From CAIKMD01 sp963702925 (lineage in GTDB: Bacteria; Pseudomonadota; Alphaproteobacteria; ATCC43930; CGMCC-115725), in assembly GCA_963702925.1 (NCBI GenBank), contig OY969771.1:3162001-3226000 (forward strand): 64,000 nt of DNA. The letters run 5' to 3'. The translations under genes and the position numbers were made by a program. Under the pieces are notes generated by a model. The model saw nothing but the letters and a program-made list of their open reading frames with translations. It made no database searches and was not told the origin of the DNA. Below are positions 63,149-64,000 of the stretch, one piece after another. Position 1 is the stretch's first letter, and every line of letters begins with the position of its first letter.

Positions 63149-63715
63149 TCAATCCTTGGCGCGCTCGACGTAGCTGCCGTCGGCGGTATTGACGACGATG
63201 CGCGTGCCCGCCCCGATATGCGGCGGGAGCATCACGCGCCGCCCGTTCTCGAGCTTGCCCGGCTTATAGGACGAGGACGCGGTCTGGCCCTTCACCACCG
63301 GATCGGCCTCGGTCACTTCCATGATGACGGTTTGCGGCAAGGTGACCGATAGCGGCGCGCCTTCATGGAGCTGAATGGTGCAGATCATGCCTTCGCGCAG
63401 GAAATCCGCCGGCTCGCCGATCATCTCGCGATCGACCGAGAGCTGCTCATAAGTCTCGTTGTCCATGAAGGTCGCGTGCTCGCCGTCGAGGTAAAGGAAC
63501 TGCATTTCTTTTTCATCGAGTTGCGCGCGCTCGACGGTTTCCTGCGTGCGATAGCGCTCGCTGGTCTTGGTGCCGGTCTTTAGGTCGCGCATTTCGACTT
63601 GGGCGAAGGCGCCACCTTTGCCCGGCTGTACCAGCTCGCGCTTCAGCACGAGCCACAACTTGCCCTGGGCTTCGAGGACGTAGCCTGGCTTGATGTCGAT
63701 GGCATTAATCTTCAT
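63149..63715 (-). CDS. efp: Elongation factor P
   Basis: From ATG 63715 the protein is 188 residues, three-domain EF-P with MKINAIDIKPG and the modification loop PGKGGAF, Lys33 being the site normally beta-lysylated by EpmA. It rescues ribosomes stalled at proline runs. It is divergent from epmA by 93 bases, so the factor and its modifier share a promoter region. A frame open further upstream is not part of the gene. Confidence 0.95.
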   Translation of the reverse strand: MKINAIDIKPGYVLEAQGKLWLVLKRELVQPGKGGAFAQVEMRDLKTGTKTSERYRTQETVERAQLDEKEMQFLYLDGEHATFMDNETYEQLSVDREMIGEPADFLREGMICTIQLHEGAPLSVTLPQTVIMEVTEADPVVKGQTASSSYKPGKLENGRRVMLPPHIGAGTRIVVNTADGSYVERAKD

Positions 63716-63808
63716 GGGCGCTTCCTTTTGGCGCGACAGTTGCAGCGGGCATGGGATTTGGCGCAGGTTCCTAGCAGTTTGGACGCGCCAAAGAAAGGGG
63801 CTGCGACG

Positions 63809-64000
63809 ATGAGCAAGGCCGCGTGGTGGACGCCGGAGGGCCTTAACCGGCGCCGCCCTTACCTCGAGGCGCGCGGCCGCGTCCTCCATGCGATGCGCGG
63901 CGTCTTCGCGGCGCGCGGCTTCGTCGAGGTGGACACGCCGGCGTTGCAGCGCAGCCCCGGGCTCGAACCGCATCTGAAGGCCTTTGCGACGACGATCGAG
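63809..64000 (+). CDS. epmA: EF-P--(R)-beta-lysine ligase EpmA, N-terminal part
   Basis: Begins at ATG 63809 after AAGGGG and runs off the right edge (64 codons seen). The sequence W.TPEGL.RRRPYLEARGRVL..MR..FA.RGFVEVDTPALQ.SPG.EPHLKAF matches the N-terminus of EpmA (GenX/PoxA), a class II lysyl-tRNA synthetase-like enzyme without the anticodon-binding domain. It should lysylate Lys33 of EF-P encoded next to it. Confidence 0.88.
   Translation, partial: MSKAAWWTPEGLNRRRPYLEARGRVLHAMRGVFAARGFVEVDTPALQRSPGLEPHLKAFATTIE

Overview
The window is chromosomal DNA from a GC-rich alphaproteobacterium. Good markers are a TrcR-type regulator (DUF1013), a DUF1192 protein, a COQ9 homologue, a three-piece proton-translocating transhydrogenase (PntAA/PntAB/PntB), a cysteine-free L31 and an OpgC protein. 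A Rhodospirillales-like or related lineage is plausible, but the sequence alone does not settle the order. Coding density is very high, many genes overlap by 1-17 bases, and no tRNA, rRNA, CRISPR array, transposase or phage gene was found.

Layout. 1-5.9 kb: end of an ArsC/YffB-like gene, ThpR, a VOC protein, then a minus-strand set of exported proteins (ankyrin, CHASE2, FecR-like), a HAD hydrolase and a small secreted protein. 6-22.5 kb: a catabolic and uptake region with acyl-CoA dehydrogenase, enoyl-CoA hydratase, a LivHMGF importer, two beta-hydroxyacid dehydrogenase-type proteins, MsrA, a CaiB-type CoA transferase overlapping an MFS transporter, DedA, a degenerate FlhF/SRP-type GTPase, and a Liv-type binding protein followed by two VOC proteins. 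22.5-38.4 kb: TerC, then an apparent glycan region. One operon is galE, a glycosidase-GT2 fusion and an ABC exporter. A second is opgC, two SGNH-hydrolase genes (the first with a frameshift and lost catalytic residues) and a UDP-glucuronate-4-epimerase-like gene. UbiB-like kinase, PepF and an acyl-CoA synthetase lie between them.

38.4-53 kb is mostly housekeeping: an ECF sigma/anti-sigma pair with a candidate self-promoter, pnt genes, Nudix, rpsU, def-coq9, purEK, a diguanylate cyclase, two DUF465 genes around a TIGR02444 gene and ubiX, prpE, trcR and a quinone oxidoreductase. 53-64 kb: DUF1192, a thioesterase overlapping a 1179-residue membrane-anchored coiled-coil protein, hsp20, rpmE, a histone-H1-like protein, a MotA/TolQ-like plus MotB-like pair with an OmpA-like partner, suhB, efp and the start of epmA.

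No complete, clearly unknown system could be proven. The strongest candidates are the split glycan synthesis/export/acylation locus, the pseudo-SGNH/SGNH pair with its frameshift, the pseudo-GTPase, the stator-like envelope operon and the giant coiled-coil protein.
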